Assembly: GCA_002102555.1 (NCBI GenBank) | Contig: MCFL01000213.1 | Coordinates: 1 to 40,981 of the forward strand | From: Catenaria anguillulae PL171 | Taxonomy: Eukaryota; Blastocladiomycota; Blastocladiomycetes; Blastocladiales; Catenariaceae | Direction: 5' to 3' | DNA: 40,981 bases | Shown: one piece after another, positions 37,594-40,981 of the stretch | How positions within the stretch are numbered: position 1 is the stretch's first letter | Layout: each line of letters opens with the position of its first letter | Program-made: the position numbers and the translations under genes | Notes under the pieces: model-generated | Database searches by the model: none | Told to the model about the DNA's origin: nothing | The model's input: only the letters and a program-made list of their open reading frames with translations

Positions 37594-39411
37594 TCACCGG
37601 ATATGCCACCACGGCACATTTTCGACACCCTTCCAATCCACGGTATCGGGGCACCGCGTGACATTGACCTTGTCCTCGTCCTCCATCTTGCGCACGGAAT
37701 CAAATGCAAACAATGGGTCACGCAAGTTCCACCACCGGCAAAACACCTTGAGCGGCCACGCCACGGGCTCCCTGGACGGATCCTCGAGCGCCTCACACAA
37801 ACTGGCAAACGGCTGCGTGTACGCCCGCAACTCGGCCAAGTTTGTTTCCATGGTGTTTTCAAACGTGCGCGTGTCCAAATGCCGAACAGGATACTTGTCA
37901 ATGACGGCAAACCGGCAGTACCCGTACGCGCCACAAGCAGGATACCACACATTATCGACGCCCCACGTGGCCTTTGCGTCCCAGGGAATCATGCGCCACG
38001 CACATGCCCACGCGCCCCGCGAAACAACAGGCATCATGACCTCGACAAAGGTCGTGAACCGGCCCACCTGATCGCCCTCCCGCTTCTTGACCACAGGACC
38101 TTGCAGGCCGTGCTCGCCCCACGTGAGTGCCGGTTGCGCAAAGTGCACATGGTGGTCCTTGAGTGCTTGCGTGAAGGCGACGGGATCAAACGAGGGTTCG
38201 GGCTCAATGTCGTCGTCCCACAGCCACACATAGTCGTAGTTGGCCACCACGTCGGGCGTCAGATACCGCTTGGCAAACCAGAACTTTGTTTGCGCCAGGG
38301 CACGCACGCCAACGACTTGCGAATACCAAGAGTACTCGTGCCACGTGGCATTGTCCCAATGGAAAATCATGTAGCCAAAATCACGCAGCCCAAACCGGCG
38401 CACGAGCCGGTCGACCATGGGTTTAGCCTTGCGGCCCGCAGGAATGGCAATCAAACCGAGTTTGCGCGGGAGAGGCTGGGCGCGCGGCGAGGGCGACCCG
38501 ATCACGAGCCGTTCGAGATTGCCCTGCTCGCGCTCCATGTGTGCCCATTCGGCGTCAATGGGCGACCGCGCGTGGATGGGCGAGTCAAGTACCGTCACGT
38601 AGGTGGCAGCGTTTGGGTCGTTGTTCAGGGGAAGAGCCGGGTCGTGCTGGGGCGTGGGCTGATGGTGTTTCTTTGCCTTGGCGTGGGTGGCGATTTCCGG
38701 CGGGAAAGGGAAATAGTCGCCCGGCTGCGAGAGCAAAGGGTGAGGGGTGTAGCCCGTGGGCGACGAGGTAATGGATGACAGGAGCGAAAAGGGTTTGAGG
38801 AGAATGAGGAGGATAACGAGTAGCATGCCCGCAACGGCCAAGCGGAACGAGTAGGGCGACATGGGAGTCGGTGCGAGCCAGTGTTGGATAGGCGATGAGG
38901 GTTTTCCGCCGCCAACGCCGCCGCTGCCGAGCAGACCAGAGCCCGCAGTGAATTGCAAAGTGTCGTCGTCATCATCATTGTCGTTGTGGCGATCGTCCAT
39001 GTCCATGGAATTGGCGCGCAAGTGTGGGATCGAATGCAGGATTGCTGGGCGTGGACTCGATGAGGAACTGCTCCCACTGCCGCCCCCACTTCCACCCATG
39101 GCCATGGTGGCCAAGCTGACGGAGGAGGGTGTGGGCGACGGCAGCACAAACCGAGAAGGCGAAGGCGACCCAGAGGGCGACGGTCCCGCAGTGGTGGGCT
39201 GTAGGAGGTTGTTGAGGCCGATGCCCGAGAGCGACGAGATGGACGATGTGTGGTGGTGCGGGTGGCGCTTGCCCGCAGCCGAGTTTGAATTTGCTTGGGC
39301 AGAGAGGTGGTGCTCGGTGGCGGTGCCGGCGGCCGAGTAGGAGGGCGATCGGCCGTGACCGTGGCCGTGCCCATGGCTCGAAGACGACGAGGACGACGAT
39401 GACGGATTCAT
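37594..39411 (-). CDS. type II membrane protein of the DUF707 family
   Basis: 605 aa. Residues 1-185 are a cytoplasmic, disordered stretch (Ser run, (His-Gly) run, Asp run near 160). One membrane segment follows (FRLAVAGMLLVILLILL, ~187-205), then a stem and the DUF707 domain (~315-600): 'KLGLIAIPAGRKAK', 'FGYMIFHWDNATW', 'TKFWFAKRYLTPDVVANYDYVWLWDDDIEPEP' with an Asp triplet (~402), 'QPALTWGEHG', 'RFTTFVEVMMPVVSRGAW' and 'WGVDNVWYPACG'. The DDD motif and fold-like order suggest a Golgi-type glycosyltransferase, but the activity of DUF707 is not established. Start chosen at MNPSSSS; the frame is open to an ATG at 39525 without coding look. The stop TGA lies inside GTGAGT, a perfect 5' splice site (see findings). 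Confidence 0.85.
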   Translation of the reverse strand: MNPSSSSSSSSSHGHGHGHGRSPSYSAAGTATEHHLSAQANSNSAAGKRHPHHHTSSISSLSGIGLNNLLQPTTAGPSPSGSPSPSRFVLPSPTPSSVSLATMAMGGSGGGSGSSSSSSPRPAILHSIPHLRANSMDMDDRHNDNDDDDDTLQFTAGSGLLGSGGVGGGKPSSPIQHWLAPTPMSPYSFRLAVAGMLLVILLILLKPFSLLSSITSSPTGYTPHPLLSQPGDYFPFPPEIATHAKAKKHHQPTPQHDPALPLNNDPNAATYVTVLDSPIHARSPIDAEWAHMEREQGNLERLVIGSPSPRAQPLPRKLGLIAIPAGRKAKPMVDRLVRRFGLRDFGYMIFHWDNATWHEYSWYSQVVGVRALAQTKFWFAKRYLTPDVVANYDYVWLWDDDIEPEPSFDPVAFTQALKDHHVHFAQPALTWGEHGLQGPVVKKREGDQVGRFTTFVEVMMPVVSRGAWACAWRMIPWDAKATWGVDNVWYPACGAYGYCRFAVIDKYPVRHLDTRTFENTMETNLAELRAYTQPFASLCEALEDPSREPVAWPLKVFCRWWNLRDPLFAFDSVRKMEDEDKVNVTRCPDTVDWKGVENVPWWHIR

Positions 39412-39809
39412 GGCACAGCTTTTAAGAGCACCGGTGTCAAAAACCGAAATGCACTGGCTATTTTTCTTTTCTTGAGTTTGTGCTTGCTCGGGTGGATAAA
39501 TACATGTAAATGTTATCATTCGCAATTGCGGAGTTAACAGTAGAAGTTTAAAATGTGCCGTTTAGTTTACATAGTTTAGTGATGTAACGTTAACGGAGAC
39601 GCGGTGGCCCCCGATTTCAAGTGCGAACGGACGGATGGAGATGGGCGCCACTTCACGTCACAGCCCATGGCCATCCATCCATCCATCGATACTTATCAAG
39701 CAAAGCTGATCAGGGACTCTTTCCATTGTCGCCTTGCACTCGCGCTCTGCGCTTTTCTTGATCTTCTCTTCCTGCCAGTGGGCGGTCCCCCTACATACAG
39801 ATTGAACCA
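39412..39809. other. divergent promoter region
   Basis: About 400 bp between the DUF707 gene (minus) and the RDD gene (plus). A/T-rich on the left half; a short CCAT tandem at ~39668-39686. No gene recognised. Confidence 0.5.
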
Positions 39810-40981
39810 ATGTTTGCACACTACTCGTCTGCTGCCGCCACCCTCGGCCGCCGCCGTCTCGCGGCCGCCGGCCCCCCTGTTGCCACCCGCCGTCATCTCT
39901 CGTTCCTGTCCCCGCGCCAGGTCCTGCGCTACTCTGGCCAGTCCTGGGTCGCCACCGCCGTCACCTTGGCCGCCCTCACGCTCTTCATCCGGCCCGACTG
40001 GCAGGACGAGCTCGCCAACGAGGCCGCCCACCTGTCCACCTCGGTCGACTGGACGCAATCTGCGCTCGAAAAGCGCCAGTGGGCCTACAAGATCCTTGCC
40101 AAGGTTCCCCGCAACGCCATTGCTCCCGTCGACCCCGCTGATTCGACTTCTGCTACAAAGGCCGACGCGGCCAACAAGGATGCTCCAGGTGCACACATCA
40201 AGATCCATGCCTTTGGCCGCGATCTCGTCGACCACGGACTTGTCGGACCTGGACGTACTCCTGGCCCGCATTCGCTCCACGCTCACGGCTGCGTCCAAGG
40301 ACCTTGTCCCTGAATCCATCCGTGCCACGGTCGCTGATACCTGGTCTGCCATCCGCCCCGCCGTTCACTCGTCCAAGCCCGTGACCGACTTGCGCTCGCC
40401 ACATCCTCCACGTCGCTCCAGGACAAGGATCGCCTGCCGTTTGCGCGGCCAGATGTCGGGACACGGGCATTTGCCTGGCTCATTGACTCTGCTTGCGTCG
40501 GCCTGCTTGCGTCGCCCTTTTGGCGCGGGCCCATTTACGGCGCAGTCGTGACGCTTGCCTGGCTCGGCAAGGATTACATCTTCCCGCTGCTCCCAGGCGT
40601 CAATGCCAGTCCCGGCTACCATTTGTTGGGGTTGGAAAAGGTGCACGTTGCCGTTGCCAACCAAGCACGCTCAGATTCCAAGCCGGCCGACCCTGCACAT
40701 ACTTTTGCGGCCGAACTGCCCGGCATGCTGGGCCACAACTCGCTGCGGTTCCTGACATGGTGCAACTCGGTGGGCGCCGTGTCGGGGGTGGCATCACTGG
40801 CTTGGTGCGCATACGCCGTGACCAACGGTGTCGAGGCCACCATGGTAGCCTGGGATAAGCTTGCGGGCGTGCAAGTTGTGCATCGCGACGACCTGGTCGA
40901 GTTTGAAGCCACGGGCAAGGTGCCCATTAGGCACGTTCGCAGGGCAAAGTTTTCGGTGGATGTTGGAGCGACGAACATCAA
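39810..40981 (+). CDS. RDD-family membrane protein, probable mitochondrial, 3' end beyond window
   Basis: Model: join(39810-40127, 40189-40380, 40422->40981). The coding frame changes twice; two GT-AG introns of 61 bp (GTCGAC to CTCCAG) and 41 bp (GTGACC to CTCCAG) restore it, both in phase 0. The second join (HSSKP to DKDRLPF) is convincing; the first is less certain because the removed stretch could also be read as protein. The start has the Arg/Ser/Ala-rich, acid-free look of a mitochondrial presequence (MFAHYSSAAATLGRRRLAA), then a membrane segment (WVATAVTLAALTLFI, ~46-60). Exon 2 reads as helix (LDVLLARIRSTLTAASKDL). Exon 3 has the RDD pattern: 'TRAFAWLIDSACVGLLA' (Arg and Asp of RDD), a second helix, and 'SPGYHLLGLEKVHVA', matching the conserved G..LLGL motif. 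Function of RDD proteins is mostly unknown; some are transporters. Confidence 0.72.

Noticed and set aside
1-40981. CRISPR arrays, rRNA genes, LTR elements
   Set aside because: No regularly spaced repeats, no rRNA-like sequence and no long terminal repeats were seen.

Overview
The window looks like nuclear DNA of a fungus. A Gig1/DUF3605-family gene (a family known mainly from fungi) sits beside compact protein genes with few, short GT-AG introns (41-111 bp where I can place them). TBCK, DUF707 and eIF3d genes together with a full-length non-LTR retrotransposon suggest an early-diverging, perhaps zoosporic (chytrid-like), lineage rather than a yeast. That placement is an inference, not a proof.

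Left arm (1-10190): a low-complexity Ala/Ser/Pro-rich protein gene runs off the left edge on the minus strand. A Gig1-like gene follows, then a large spliced gene of unknown function (about 984 aa, with a hairpin in its leader), then a three-exon gene for a secreted-signal plus seven-helix membrane protein that looks receptor-like. About 1.5 kb with no recognisable gene separates this from the next block.

Mobile block (10191-18509): an apparently intact 8.2-kb LINE on the minus strand (ORF1 with RRM-like and CCHC parts; ORF2 with endonuclease, reverse transcriptase and RNase H) lies inside a tRNA-Cys(GCA) gene. A perfect 18-bp target-site duplication covers the last 6 bp of the 5' flank and the first 12 nt of the tRNA, so one complete tRNA is restored on the right while the left keeps only a stub. 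The insertion moves the tRNA about 8.2 kb from a TATA motif at -40; an uninterrupted identical tRNA-Cys at 34025-34096 has the same motif at the same distance.

Middle (19135-32631): IMP dehydrogenase (guanine nucleotide synthesis), eIF3d (translation initiation), an SLC25 mitochondrial carrier of the basic amino-acid/carnitine-like branch, an inositol-polyphosphate 5-phosphatase with a C-terminal membrane anchor, a rhodanese + dual-specificity phosphatase of MKP-like layout, and a WBP11-like splicing protein whose first coding exon is just two codons.

Right arm (32837-40981): a probable mitochondrial protein of unknown function, the second tRNA-Cys, a TBCK-type pseudokinase/TBC/rhodanese protein, a type II membrane DUF707 protein, and the start of an RDD-family membrane protein with a mitochondrial-like leader. 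The DUF707 and TBCK frames could be joined in frame by a consensus intron. The host genes are mostly unrelated housekeeping functions; apart from shared promoters and the tRNA/LINE relationship I see no pathway cluster.
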